Origin: Bradyrhizobium sp.
GTDB taxonomy: Bacteria; Pseudomonadota; Alphaproteobacteria; Rhizobiales; Xanthobacteraceae
Assembly (NCBI GenBank): GCA_028290305.1
Contig: JAQGKC010000168.1
Coordinates: forward strand, 1-31,478
DNA length: 31,478 nt
Direction: 5' to 3'
Shown: positions 1 to 7,904 of the stretch, in pieces
Position numbering within the stretch: position 1 is the first letter of the stretch
Layout: each line of letters starts with the position of its first letter
The notes under the pieces: model-generated
Told to the model about the DNA's origin: nothing
The model's database searches: none
The model's input: only the letters and a program-made list of their open reading frames with translations
Program-made: the position numbers and the translations under genes

Positions 1-169
1 AGGCCTGCCGCGCCTAACCAGAGAATTGCCGCGCCTGCGGCGTCCGCCATGACTGGGTGGTCACGAGAACCCGAGATTAAGCGGAGCACCCCTGGAGTAT
101 CCCTGGCGGTCATGCGGACGACACAGGACTGAAGCAATCAGGGGCGTCCTCACGATCTGAGTCTATCCA

Positions 170-394
170 TTGAACGCATCTACAAACAAGGTTGGAATGC
201 TCGTGGGCGACATCGTTCGACTTGTTCCAAAATCTGAGCTTGAGCGGATTCGTTTAATTCGAGAGGCTCGCGCGATATACGACAGTATATTCCCGCCGAC
301 TGACGTTGTCGGCGAGTGGCCGGATGGCCGCGTCAGCCAAGGGACACAGCCGGGCGGAAACGGCCTTCTCTCTCGAGAAGAAACGATCGGATGA
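170..394 (+). CDS. Small hypothetical protein
   Basis: A 74-residue reading frame opens with TTG at 170 and has an in-frame ATG at 197 that could equally be the start. Residues 10-49 look like real protein: a hydrophobic stretch (LVGDIVRLVP) is followed by a charged helix (ELERIRLIREAR) and then IFPPTDVVGE. From memory, short rhizobial hypothetical proteins share the ERIRLIREAR...IFPP pattern, but I know no function for them. The last 25 residues are low in hydrophobics and less convincing. No operon partner is visible; the neighbours are noncoding or broken genes, so this may itself be a decaying gene. Confidence 0.4.
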   Translation: MNASTNKVGMLVGDIVRLVPKSELERIRLIREARAIYDSIFPPTDVVGEWPDGRVSQGTQPGGNGLLSREETIG

Positions 395-1269
395 CAGAAA
401 TGACCTCGTGCGGAAATTCCACATGGAGGGAGGGTTTGCCCTTGCGCCGATCTCGCATTGTGCGCACCGAAGGCTCGGGCGAAGTGGGGATGAACTGCAA
501 GAATGGCGCACGACCTCGTCACGCCCCACACGGCCGAAGCGTGTTTCCGTTTTTTTCCATTCCGCGTCAATCCCTCGGCAGCACGCTATCCGAAGCTCGC
601 TCTCCTCAATGGATCGCGGCTCCTGACCTCGGTGGACGCGCAACGCGCCAGAAGCCGAGCGGCCGGCTGCCCGACGGGCGACTCACCCGCGCAATTGCTG
701 GCGCAGATGTGCGATCGGCCTGCCCTTTCCGACCAATCAATGCGCGATTGCCGCCGAAACGGCGTGCACCAAAAAACTCATTTTGCAGGCCGCCTCAAAC
801 GGATCACCCCTGTCCAGCCCTGTTGCAAGAAATATTTTTCTTTTGTTTTTTCCGAAAGCCCAAAAGTGCTTTTGAAGAGATGCCGCTTTGAAATCATTTC
901 CAAGGCCACTTCCGTACGTGCGCATCTGTCGGGGGACTCCCCGGTTTGCACCGAGTGCCCGACCGACCGTGGCTGATACCGACGTCGTCTGGCCGTTCCA
1001 GATCTTATCTTCGGTCGAAAAGACGCGACGCGTTCCTGCGTCGGGTACGTCGAAGGTCCAAACAACTGCCATGCTGCAAATCCTTGGATGCCAACGACCG
1101 TTCGGTCCCACCGTCAGACTGATGATCTGAACCATCGATGCCGAAAATAACGCAAGATCTTGGATTGCCTAGAGCTGTGAAGCGCGATCGAGGTATTGCC
1201 TGCCCTAGAGTAAGAAAACGCGCCGTAGCGAAGTCATCAAAACAGCGCTCTGATTGATAGGCCTGATTT
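395..1269. other. Gene-poor stretch with a possible dispersed repeat
   Basis: I see no convincing gene here on either strand. The open frames are arginine/serine/proline-rich and overlap one another, as expected of high-GC noncoding DNA. The segment around 765-890, with A-runs near 771 and T-rich tracts near 830-850, resembles from memory a sequence scattered in Bradyrhizobium genomes and often mis-annotated as short ORFs. I cannot confirm that without a search. Confidence 0.35.
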
Positions 1270-1638
1270 TTGAGGCGGCGCGCGCCTTTTCGAGAAGCCC
1301 TTGTCTCCCGCCTGGTTTGCATCACGGGGATTGGCGCCGGCGACAGCGCCGGACACGGCGGCTTTCTCTTCGACAACGTGATCTTTCCGCTTCTCCTGAA
1401 GAAGGTGGACGCCGACAAGAACCGGCAGGAGGCCATCATCAGAAACAGCGGGCTCGACTGGATCCTGATTCGTCCCTCCGTCTTGAACGACAAGCCTAGC
1501 CGCGGCTCGGTCCGGGCTCTGACAGATCTCTCCGACTTCCATGGTGGGACCATATCGCGAGAAGACGTTGCGACGTTCGTCTTGGACCAGCTGCACACCG
1601 ATGCCTGGTTGCATCATTCACCGTTGATCACACAGTGA
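1270..1638 (+). pseudogene. 5'-truncated NAD(P)-binding SDR-family protein
   Basis: The encoded 122 residues match the C-terminal half of NAD(P)H-binding atypical short-chain dehydrogenases of about 210 residues. Visible landmarks are CITGIGAGDSAGHGG (about residues 17-31), the active-site-region stretch NRQEAIIRNSGLDW, IRPSVLND, RALTDL, and the closing DVATFVL segment. The N-terminal Rossmann nucleotide-binding motif (GATG) is absent, and the first 12 or so residues do not match the family, so the break lies near 1300. What remains could not bind a cofactor. The family usually acts on small redox substrates or serves as a nucleotide-binding scaffold; no function can be assigned to this remnant. 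Confidence 0.75.
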
Positions 1639-1849
1639 CTTCCGCGCACCAACGGTCCGGTATGAGTGCGCGGAATGGCACGTCACTCCTCGAGATTTCC
1701 TTCGCGCTGCTTTAGGTCCGCGAAGGGTCAAAAAAGCGCCGCTCGGCCGGCGTTGGCTGCTCTTAGTCTGCTTGGAGGAAGCCGGAAGTCGCTTCGAGCA
1801 ACTGCCTTCCGCGCCAGCCGCGGGAAAAATGCCGAAGCTGGGATCACCG

Positions 1850-1943
1850 GCGACGGCCGTACGCTTTGCGTCAGGGATGGAGCCCCGAAGGGTGAAGAGC
1901 CTGCGAAACCGGGGTTCAGGGCCGCCAACAGCCCGGTCCCGGT
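1850..1943 (+). repeat. Possible dispersed rhizobial intergenic element with hairpin
   Basis: The segment holds a stem made of ACCGGG (1908-1913) with CCCGGT (1938-1943) and an inner GGGC (1919-1922) with GCCC (1931-1934). The inner loop is 8 nt, and the two stems are separated by an asymmetric internal loop. Together with the preceding GTCAGGGATGGAGCC stretch (1870-1884), it resembles from memory an intergenic sequence present in many copies in Bradyrhizobium and relatives. It lies about 70 bases upstream of the antitoxin gene. I see nothing else in 1639-1850. Confidence 0.4.
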
Positions 1944-1985
1944 ATGGAGACGTTCAACTCCTGCAGCATTTACAGCATTGATGTA

Positions 1986-1998
1986 TATTGCAGCAATA
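1986..1998. promoter_or_regulatory. Candidate antitoxin operator (inverted repeat)
   Basis: TATTGC-A-GCAATA is a perfect 6-bp inverted repeat centred at 1992, 15 bases before the antitoxin ATG. Phd/YefM antitoxins repress their own promoter by binding short palindromes in this position, so an operator role is inferred. A related CAGCATT motif is repeated just upstream (around 1962-1979). Confidence 0.45.
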
Positions 1999-2012
1999 GT
2001 GGAGCATGCGCG

Positions 2013-2264
2013 ATGACCGAATATTCGACCAGCGACCTCTCGCGGAAGTCGGGAGACATTATTGCCGAAGCCCTGCGCAGGCCTGTGACCATCACCCAGC
2101 GGAACAAGCCGCGTCTGGTGCTGCTGAGCATTGAAGATTACCGCCGGCTTACGGCCACCGCCGATACAAGGAAGGCTGGCCGGCTGGAAACGATGCCCGA
2201 TGATCTGTTCGAAGGCGTCAGCGAAGCTGTGACCACCTATGAGCAGGACGGCGACGAGACGTGA
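2013..2264 (+). CDS. Phd/YefM-family type II antitoxin
   Basis: The 83-residue protein has the Phd/YefM layout. An N-terminal DNA-binding part (TSDLSRKSGDIIAEALRRPVTITQRNKPRLVLLSIEDY region, residues about 5-45) contains the family's hallmark of a beta hairpin 'PV.IT..NKPR.VLLS.EDY.RL'. An acidic tail (residues 60-83, ending EQDGDET) would bind and mask a toxin. I start at the ATG at 2013; the frame is open further upstream but that part is not antitoxin-like. The stop overlaps a GTG that opens the toxin frame by 4 bases (GTGA), the usual antitoxin-toxin coupling. The antitoxin reads intact while its toxin is broken. Confidence 0.85.
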   Translation: MTEYSTSDLSRKSGDIIAEALRRPVTITQRNKPRLVLLSIEDYRRLTATADTRKAGRLETMPDDLFEGVSEAVTTYEQDGDET

Positions 2265-2674
2265 GCCTCGAGCAGCTTCGCACAGGCTGTGTGATCCGTT
2301 TTCCCTATCCGTGGGTGCGAAGCTGAGCGCGGCGAAACCGAAGGTCGGAAGCCTCGTCCGGTTGCCGTGGGTGTAAGGATCGCCCGCCGAAGGACAATGA
2401 CGTGTTGGTGTTGTTTCCGATCACCAGCCAACCACCCTCTCCTGACCGCTTCGCTGCGGAAATCCCTGAAATGGAGAAACGCCGCGCCGGGCTCGACGCG
2501 ACGCTGCGTCTTTGGATCATTCTTGACGAATATAATCAGGACACGATCGGCCAATCGTTCTACCTTGAACCAGAGTTGACGCTCGGCCGGTTCAGCAAGG
2601 CGTTCTTTCTGCCATTGATGAAAGAATTCATTGCCCGCCGCACTCGCACACAGGGCGTCAACCGCCAGCCTTAA
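2261..2674 (+). pseudogene. Frameshifted PemK/MazF-like toxin
   Basis: Read in one frame from GTG 2261, the protein starts VSLEQLRTGCVIRFPYPWV and hits TGA at 2324. Shifting by one base gives EAERGETEGRKPRPVAVGV (about 2319-2375). A second compensating shift near 2380-2390 returns to the original frame with NDVLVLFPITSQPP and continues to LWIILDEYNQDTIG and the natural end at 2674. Joined, the pieces have the order and length (about 138 residues) of rhizobial PemK/MazF-type growth inhibitors, including the 'EAE.GE..GRK.RP' strand and the 'LFPIT' strand. PemK toxins are sequence-specific mRNA endonucleases. Two opposite shifts plus the stop make an active product unlikely unless they are sequence errors. 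Confidence 0.7.
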
Positions 2675-2875
2675 ACGGACGAGCCGATCAAGCGACCTAA
2701 CCTATCACCGGCGCAACAGAATACGGCTGCGTTCCGCAATTGTTTGGAAAGGCGTTGCCGACCGAGATGTCGACGTTTGCGACTTGGCGCTAGCGCGAAC
2801 GCCACGCACCCAGGACCGATCGGCTGCCCGATGCGGCTTTTGCCGCACGCGTATCAAAAAGGCAGATCATCAAAA

Positions 2876-3073
2876 CTAAGCCCGTGGAAACTGGACTTCC
2901 TCTCGAGTCTTTGTCTGCGCGTCATAGATTCTGATTCGAAGCATGGGAAAGCGCTTCTTCAGCTCTTCCGCACCGGTCTTGGCTCCGTCCCTGGTAGCAA
3001 ATTCAGCTTTCAATCGGCCATCAACTTCGAGCGCGTAACCTGAAGCCGGCAATTCACGGGTAGCTGCAATCAT
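2876..3073 (-). CDS. Small conserved hypothetical protein
   Basis: This 65-residue protein has a regular amphipathic pattern and a clean ribosome site (AGGAA about 6 bases before ATG at 3073), so I take it as real. It contains GYALEVDGRLKAEFATRDGA, a lysine-rich helix (EELKKRFPML) and IRIYDAQTKTREEV. It looks like a small alpha/beta fold with a KTGAEELK helix. From memory, near-identical small proteins occur in Bradyrhizobium; no function is known to me. There is no signal peptide or membrane segment. It stands alone on the minus strand between two broken genes. A 6-bp hairpin with a TTTT loop lies just downstream (2832-2847) but lacks a U-tract. Confidence 0.65.
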   Translation of the reverse strand: MIAATRELPASGYALEVDGRLKAEFATRDGAKTGAEELKKRFPMLRIRIYDAQTKTREEVQFPRA

Positions 3074-3223
3074 CTTGTTCCTTTTGCCGCAGTGAGCTGA
3101 CAGACGGTGATTGCTTAGCGCGAGTCGCGCAAATCGCGCCAGCTCACTCGATCTTGATTACCACCTAAGCTGCGGAGGCTCCGACTCGCCGCGTGAAGAC
3201 ATGTTCAAGGATTTGCGTTCGCG

Positions 3224-3500
3224 TCATCTGAACGGTTGGTCGGGGATACCGCCCAACCGGACGCATACGCGATACAACCATGGCTCTACGTGGCCGCCCA
3301 TATCCCGCGGCCTGAACGATCCGCGTCACGCTGTACGGCGTCGTACCTGCCGTTCGAATGCTGCGGCCAATCGAACGCGAGACCGTTGCGAACGAGCCAC
3401 TCCCCAAGATTGGTATCATCGACGGGACATGAGCCGGAGGTTGATGTTGACGGTAACCCAAAGGGGTTCCATTTCGCCAGCATCGCGCGCCAATTCGCGA
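3224..3500 (-). pseudogene. Frameshifted staphylococcal-nuclease-like (SNase) protein
   Basis: The middle frame (3286-3483) encodes DDTNLGEWLVRNGLAFDWPQ, NGRYDAVQRDADRSGRGIWA, the conserved end of thermonuclease/SNase-domain proteins. After a +/-1 shift near 3285 the next frame continues EPWLYRVCVRLGGIPDQPFR and stops at 3224, matching the usual 'GIW.....EPW.YR.C...GG' ending. Upstream a different frame gives PLGYRQHQ (around 3450-3470), matching the family's 'EP.GYD.H.R'. At least two frameshifts therefore separate the three pieces. The N-terminal nuclease core and any signal peptide are not recognisable upstream. SNase-domain proteins of this type are normally secreted or periplasmic nucleases. 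Confidence 0.7.
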
Positions 3501-3861
3501 TATGGCATGGAAGGCGCAGCCTCGCCTCGAGAGCCCCCTCGGGCCAGTTTGCATGCTGACGGCCGAACTAAAAGTCGCCGCTGGACGTCGCTTCCGCTGC
3601 GATCCTCTCCCGCCCTTGATCGTAGATTCGGCGGTGATGGCGCACCAATGAGCTAATAAGGGCTTTCACTTCTACGATCGAACGGCCCGCAAACGGTCGA
3701 CTTACCATGAGAGTACTGCGGCAGAGCCGCGCTGTCGATCTCCAGCGGCCTAGAAAGCGGCTCCATTATCTTCGAACCACCTTAAGCGCAGGGAGGCGCT
3801 TGCTGGGGGTCAAAAGCGCTCAAGATACCGGGCCCAGATACGCCACCAAGAGTGCTCGGCA
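3501..3861. other. No gene seen
   Basis: I see no supportable gene, RNA or terminator between the broken nuclease and the end of the FAD monooxygenase. Open frames are short, arginine-rich and mutually overlapping. Confidence 0.4.
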
Positions 3862-5070
3862 TCAAGTTGCATGGAGCGCCGCAGCCCGATCGAGAGAGTC
3901 CAGCATCGCTATCCGACGCAGCAATTGTCGACGCTTTTCGGGGTCCGCCACCGCCGCTCTGATTTCAGCACGGAAACGAGTCCGATCGGCTTCGTCTTTC
4001 GCTTCAAGATTCTTTTTGTTCCGAATGGTGTCACCTTGAATCGCTTGCATGGTGACGGTGCGCCGTTGAAAATCGTAGTCGGCTAGGAGATTCTCGTCGG
4101 CTTCACGCCTGATGACAGCGCCGAGCTTCGAGGTAAGATTGAGCGCATCGTGAATGCCGCCGTTCATGCCCATTCCTCCTAGCGGATTGTTGACGTGCGC
4201 GGCATCTCCTGCCAGGAACGAACGGCCCTTCCTGAAGTTGCTCGCGACGCGCTGGTGTACGCGATATAGCGTCATATGAAGGATCGGACACTCGATATTT
4301 TTCGGCACGACGCGCCGGATTGACGAGGATACGTATTCTTCAGATAAAGCCTCTGCATCGGTCACTTCGGCCGCCACCGGCATCATGACACGCCACGCTC
4401 CGAGAATTTGCAGAAGAAAATACCAGCGATCGGGATCGGCCACATAGCTCACCGAGGAAACGCCCGGACGTATCTTCGTAAAGTCGACAGGAGTTGTCAT
4501 CACCAAAAAGCGCTCCGGCCACGTGAATCCCTCGAATTCCATATCCTGGCTTCTCCGGACCATGCTGTTTGCGCCGTCTGCTCCTATCAGCCATTCGCAC
4601 TCATACAGTTCGTTACGGCCATTATTCGTCACCACGAGCCTGGCGCTATCAACAGATTGTTCGACCGATCGGACTTCAGCACCGAAGACGATGGAAAAAA
4701 GCGGACTGCCAGAGAGATCATCCAAAATGATTCGGGTCAGCTTGAACTGCTCGGCCTGTAACCGAAACGGGTGTTTCACAAGATCGGAGATCGCGTTGAA
4801 GTTGAAGGTCCCAAGCACGCCGTCTTGCGACGAGCTGTACTGAACAGTCGGCGCTTTCAGGCCCTGAGCTATCAGCTTCTGAGCAAAGCCGAGATTGTCC
4901 AGCATGTCCAGGGTGGGCGGATGGAAGGTTGAGGCGCGTGACTCGCGGCCAAGACGTTCGTTTTTCTCTAGGACCAATACCGGAATGTTTTGTCGCACCA
5001 GGTCCGCCGCGGCAACCATTCCGACCGGCCCGGCGCCCGCAATGACCACTGGATAAACAGCTTGACTCAT
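3862..5070 (-). CDS. Class A FAD-dependent aromatic monooxygenase
   Basis: The 402-residue protein is a group A flavoprotein hydroxylase of the PheA/TfdB/UbiH type, which uses NAD(P)H and O2 to hydroxylate an aromatic ring. The FAD dinucleotide motif GAGPVG is at residues 12-17. The DG motif (GADGANS) is at 162-168 and the GD motif (LAGDAAH...GGMGMN) at 285-302. The length is that of single-domain members without the C-terminal thioredoxin-like extension of phenol hydroxylases. There is no signal peptide, so it is cytosolic. It lies 126 bases downstream of the Bug-type binding protein on the same strand, so the two may be cotranscribed. The substrate cannot be told from sequence; a phenolic or hydroxylated heteroaromatic acid is likely. 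Confidence 0.85.
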   Translation of the reverse strand: MSQAVYPVVIAGAGPVGMVAAADLVRQNIPVLVLEKNERLGRESRASTFHPPTLDMLDNLGFAQKLIAQGLKAPTVQYSSSQDGVLGTFNFNAISDLVKHPFRLQAEQFKLTRIILDDLSGSPLFSIVFGAEVRSVEQSVDSARLVVTNNGRNELYECEWLIGADGANSMVRRSQDMEFEGFTWPERFLVMTTPVDFTKIRPGVSSVSYVADPDRWYFLLQILGAWRVMMPVAAEVTDAEALSEEYVSSSIRRVVPKNIECPILHMTLYRVHQRVASNFRKGRSFLAGDAAHVNNPLGGMGMNGGIHDALNLTSKLGAVIRREADENLLADYDFQRRTVTMQAIQGDTIRNKKNLEAKDEADRTRFRAEIRAAVADPEKRRQLLRRIAMLDSLDRAAALHAT

Positions 5071-5196
5071 ATTCTCACGGCCTCAAGGATAATGTGCGAT
5101 CGAGCCTTGGCCCCTGACCGAAGGTGCCGAGGCGCGTGTCGCCGAGACAAGTGACATTGAGTCCCCATCTCTATGGTGCCCTTTGCGCCGAAGACA

Positions 5197-6195
5197 TCAG
5201 TTGTAAATCTTCGCTTTTGCGCGCGTCACAATACTCTCCATCCGCGCGGACTCCTTTGCGATAAATGCCCCGAATTCATCGGGCTTATCCGCGATCACGG
5301 TCAAACCAATGCCTTCCAGACGATCCGCGACTGAAGGATCTCGCAACGCATCCACGATGGCCTTGTTGAGCGTTTCGATAACGTTTTTCGGGGTTGCCGA
5401 TGGAGCTACAAAACCGTACCAGATTCCCGCCAACAGGTCCGGCGACCCTACTTGCGACGAAGTCGGTACATCCGGCAGTGCCTCGCTCGGTGCGCTCGCA
5501 GTCACAACGATCGGCTTCAGCGTTCCGCTTCGAACCTGCTGAACCACATTGGATAGATTGTCGCAAATCATGGATACTCGTCCGCCGAGGACATCTTGGA
5601 TGGCCGGAGCCGGTCCTTGGTAAGGTACGTGGACGATATCAACGCCTTCGATCACCTTCAACGTCTCGCCACAGATGTGACTCGTGCTTCCGTTGCCGGC
5701 TGATGCGTAGGTTAGCTTGCCAGGTTCAGCTTTCGCCAACGACACCAACTCCTTCAAAGAGCTTGCCTTAACCAAGGGATTGACGACAATAATGTTCGGC
5801 GTCGACGCGGCATTGGTAATCGGCGCAAAGTCCCTTTCAGGAAGATACGCGGGCTTCTCGTAGATCCATTGGTTGATTGCGAGCACACCGGTAGTCGCAA
5901 GCAGAAGTGTATAGCCATCTGCCGTGGAGGATGCGACGCGAGCCGCCCCGATCGATCCGTTTGCACCGCCGCGGTTCTCGATAATCACCGGAACGCCAAG
6001 CGACTTGGAAATCAATGGACCCGCCATTCGTGGAATCGTGTCGCTGGTGCTTCCCGCAGGAAAGGGTACCACGATCGTGATTGGCTTGTCGGGAAAGCCA
6101 GCCGCTCCTGCGCAAGGTACCGCGAGAGATGCCGTCGATAAGAGCATCGCCAAAATCAGCGTCGTCCAATTCTTCGGTAGTTGCTCACTTCGCAT
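5197..6195 (-). CDS. Tripartite tricarboxylate transporter substrate-binding protein (Bug/TctC)
   Basis: The 332-residue protein begins with a signal peptide (hydrophobic LILAMLLSTASLAV, cleavage near AGA/AG) followed by the Bug-family opening FPDKPITIVVPFPAGSTSD. Later landmarks are VIIENRGGANGSIGA, YTLLLAT, AKAEPGKLTYASAGNGS, HVPYQGPAPAIQDVLGG and the C-terminal RLEGIGL. Bug proteins are periplasmic receptors for carboxylates and other organic acids. I start at ATG 6195; the frame extends 26 residues further but that part is charged and would bury the signal peptide. No TctA/TctB membrane partner is seen in the window, a common state for Bug proteins. The likely ligand is the substrate of the neighbouring monooxygenase, by position only. 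Confidence 0.85.
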   Translation of the reverse strand: MRSEQLPKNWTTLILAMLLSTASLAVPCAGAAGFPDKPITIVVPFPAGSTSDTIPRMAGPLISKSLGVPVIIENRGGANGSIGAARVASSTADGYTLLLATTGVLAINQWIYEKPAYLPERDFAPITNAASTPNIIVVNPLVKASSLKELVSLAKAEPGKLTYASAGNGSTSHICGETLKVIEGVDIVHVPYQGPAPAIQDVLGGRVSMICDNLSNVVQQVRSGTLKPIVVTASAPSEALPDVPTSSQVGSPDLLAGIWYGFVAPSATPKNVIETLNKAIVDALRDPSVADRLEGIGLTVIADKPDEFGAFIAKESARMESIVTRAKAKIYN

Positions 6196-6311
6196 TCTGA
6201 ACGTCCCGTTCAAATATCGGAAAAGGCTTTGCCTTTGACCTTTCCATATTCGCTGGCGCTTAGACTCGCGCAATTTTGCCTTACTATCATGGAACGCCGT
6301 CGAGCGCTTTT

Positions 6312-6548
6312 ATGGGACAGTTTTGGCTCGTGCTGGCCGCGCGGGACATTACCGTCAGCGTGCCGCCGCGACAGACTGTCGGCATGATCGACTCCAACGG
6401 AGCCGCCAGAACGGCTTTCATCAACACGATCCCCACAAAAGGAACGATCCATTTCGAGAGGCGGGACATCTCGCGGTCGTTTGAGGTCGCGCAGATATTT
6501 CCTTCGCTAACGGTGCTAGAGAATATGTATGCGGCGTGCGCCATCAGG
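6312..6548 (+). pseudogene. Internally deleted remnant of a LivG-type ABC ATPase
   Basis: The frame reads LAARDITVSVPPRQTVGMIDSNGAARTAFINTI, then GTIHFERRDIS, then VAQIFPSLTVLENMYAA. This is the N-terminal third of a branched-chain amino acid ATPase collapsed by in-frame deletions. The Walker A motif, normally GPNGAGKT, reads DSNGAART, losing the catalytic lysine. The link between the first beta strand and the Walker region is missing, as is the piece between the 'GRDI' strand and the Q-loop ('IARSFQ'). The frame ends just inside the 3' end of the marR gene. The intact LivG at 15469-16233 has a different sequence, so this is a relic of another transporter. Confidence 0.7.
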
Positions 6549-7164
6549 CTACCTTGCTGTCATCCTTGATCGAGGACTTGTATCGCTGCAAGGCGACTGC
6601 TTCATCGCCGGTCTCGATCATATCCTCGATGATTTTTGACAAAAACTGAAACTCTTCCTTGCTCAGCGACGCGAACTCGACGTCGTTGATTTCGCGCTGA
6701 TAGGGTGCCAGCGTACGCAGCAAGGATTTTCCTTTTTCGGTCGTTACCAGCGAAATCCGCCGCCGGTCGGCGCTGTCCTGGGTCTTTTCGACTAGACCCA
6801 GGGTTTGCAGCTTGCTGGTGACAGTCGTGATGAACGCCCCGCTCATATGCAGATGATCGGCGACCGTCTTCACATTCACGTCGCCATCGAGGGCGAGATG
6901 ACCGATGGAAATCAGGACGGTGTATTCGATACCGGCCAGCCCAATTTGGCGGGCGTGGCCATCGCGGATCGCTTCGTGGCGCGCCATGAAGGCAAAGATA
7001 TTATGTACGAATTTGCGAAAATTGCGGTCGGTGCCGTCGTTGAGCAATTCGGGACGGGTCACCGTCAAGGGCAGAGGTGCCTTGGACTTGGTGACTTCGC
7101 CACGACGAAGCATTTGGTTGCGCGGCGGCTGGCTACGCTCGGACTTAGCTTTTTGGCGTGGCAA
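6544..7164 (-). CDS. MarR-family transcriptional regulator
   Basis: The 206-residue protein has a winged-helix DNA-binding domain at about residues 75-145. It shows VKTVADHLHMSGAFITTVTSKLQTLGLV (split helix-turn-helix), then the DRRRISLVTTEKG wing with the family's conserved D-R-R. The first 40 residues are basic and probably disordered, longer than in typical MarR (about 145-170 residues). MarR dimers usually repress catabolic genes and release DNA when an aromatic ligand binds. It lies 32 bases downstream of the DUF2848 gene on the same strand and is probably cotranscribed with it. The likely target is the divergent region at 7875-7954, which holds two dyads. Confidence 0.9.
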   Translation of the reverse strand: MPRQKAKSERSQPPRNQMLRRGEVTKSKAPLPLTVTRPELLNDGTDRNFRKFVHNIFAFMARHEAIRDGHARQIGLAGIEYTVLISIGHLALDGDVNVKTVADHLHMSGAFITTVTSKLQTLGLVEKTQDSADRRRISLVTTEKGKSLLRTLAPYQREINDVEFASLSKEEFQFLSKIIEDMIETGDEAVALQRYKSSIKDDSKVA

Positions 7165-7196
7165 GGCGCTTCTCCGGAATCAGGTGATGTCAGATA

Positions 7197-7874
7197 CTAG
7201 CTGACAACAGGCAAGGTTTTGATGTCGTAGGCGTGTTTCAACGTGCGACCCAGCACGGGATCCTCAAGCTCCATCTCAAAGCGGGTTGCAGGCCGGATGC
7301 CACCGATGGCTCCGAGCGTTCCGCAATACATCACGGTCCCACGCGCAAGCCCTGATCCATAACGCTCGACCAGATCATGAGGCGGACGCATCGCGGACAA
7401 CAAGCCGTCCTGGTAGGCCAGCCGCCGGCCATCGATGGTCGCGAACGATCGAAGCTTCAGTTGATCCCAGTGCCCGACGACGTCCTCGAGTCTCCAGAGA
7501 TTGTGGCCGAGCGATTTGGGGCAAAGCTGCTTCGAGAGCGCGATCCCCATGGTCTCGGCTTTCCGGTCTGTATGATCCGACCCGACCGTCAGGCAAAGCA
7601 TATCGCCCAGGTCAACGACGACGGGCTCGACCTCGCCCGATGTATCCGGTCCCAGAACCTCCAGTGCCGGCGCCTGCGTGAGGTTGAGGAAACTGTTGCG
7701 ATAGAATACCGGGACCGACGAAGGGCGCGGCACGCCGATAGCGGCCAATTCCTCGATGTGATGGCGTAACGCCGCCTCATCGCGGCCGGTCCAGCCGGCC
7801 ACAATCAGCGCTAAGGGTTCCAGTGTGATCGATTGTTTGCCCTGCCCGGGCGCGTGAAGATCGAAGTGGAGCAC
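7197..7874 (-). CDS. DUF2848 family protein
   Basis: The protein (225 residues from the GTG at 7874) carries the features I know from DUF2848: LIVAGWTGRDEAALRHHIEEL, IGVPRPSSVPVFYR, SGEVEPVVVDLGD, LTVGSDHTDRKAE, ALSKQLCPK, DVVGHWDQLKLRS and a final MELEDP strand. The GSDHTDR and SKQLCPK motifs look like an active site, but no function is established to my knowledge. The arrangement is reminiscent of fumarylacetoacetate-hydrolase-like folds, which is a guess. I prefer GTG 7874, preceded by AGGGGA nine bases away, over the TTG at 7892. It heads a two-gene unit with the MarR regulator and is divergent from the flavin reductase, so it probably serves the same pathway. Confidence 0.8.
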   Translation of the reverse strand: MLHFDLHAPGQGKQSITLEPLALIVAGWTGRDEAALRHHIEELAAIGVPRPSSVPVFYRNSFLNLTQAPALEVLGPDTSGEVEPVVVDLGDMLCLTVGSDHTDRKAETMGIALSKQLCPKSLGHNLWRLEDVVGHWDQLKLRSFATIDGRRLAYQDGLLSAMRPPHDLVERYGSGLARGTVMYCGTLGAIGGIRPATRFEMELEDPVLGRTLKHAYDIKTLPVVS

Positions 7875-7904
7875 GCCGTCTGGTCCCCTCAAAAAGACTT
7901 TGAA

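Noticed and set aside
1..129. Open frame at the left edge as the end of a gene
   Set aside because: No family features, and two other frames look equally open or closed at random; nothing supports a protein.
2324..2326. TGA in the toxin frame as a recoded selenocysteine or programmed frameshift
   Set aside because: The family has no Sec at this place, and two separate shifts with no slippery sequence argue for plain decay or sequence error.
2832..2847. TGCGGC-TTTT-GCCGCA hairpin as a terminator of the small gene at 2876-3073
   Set aside because: No U-tract on the minus strand after the stem; it remains only a possible structure.
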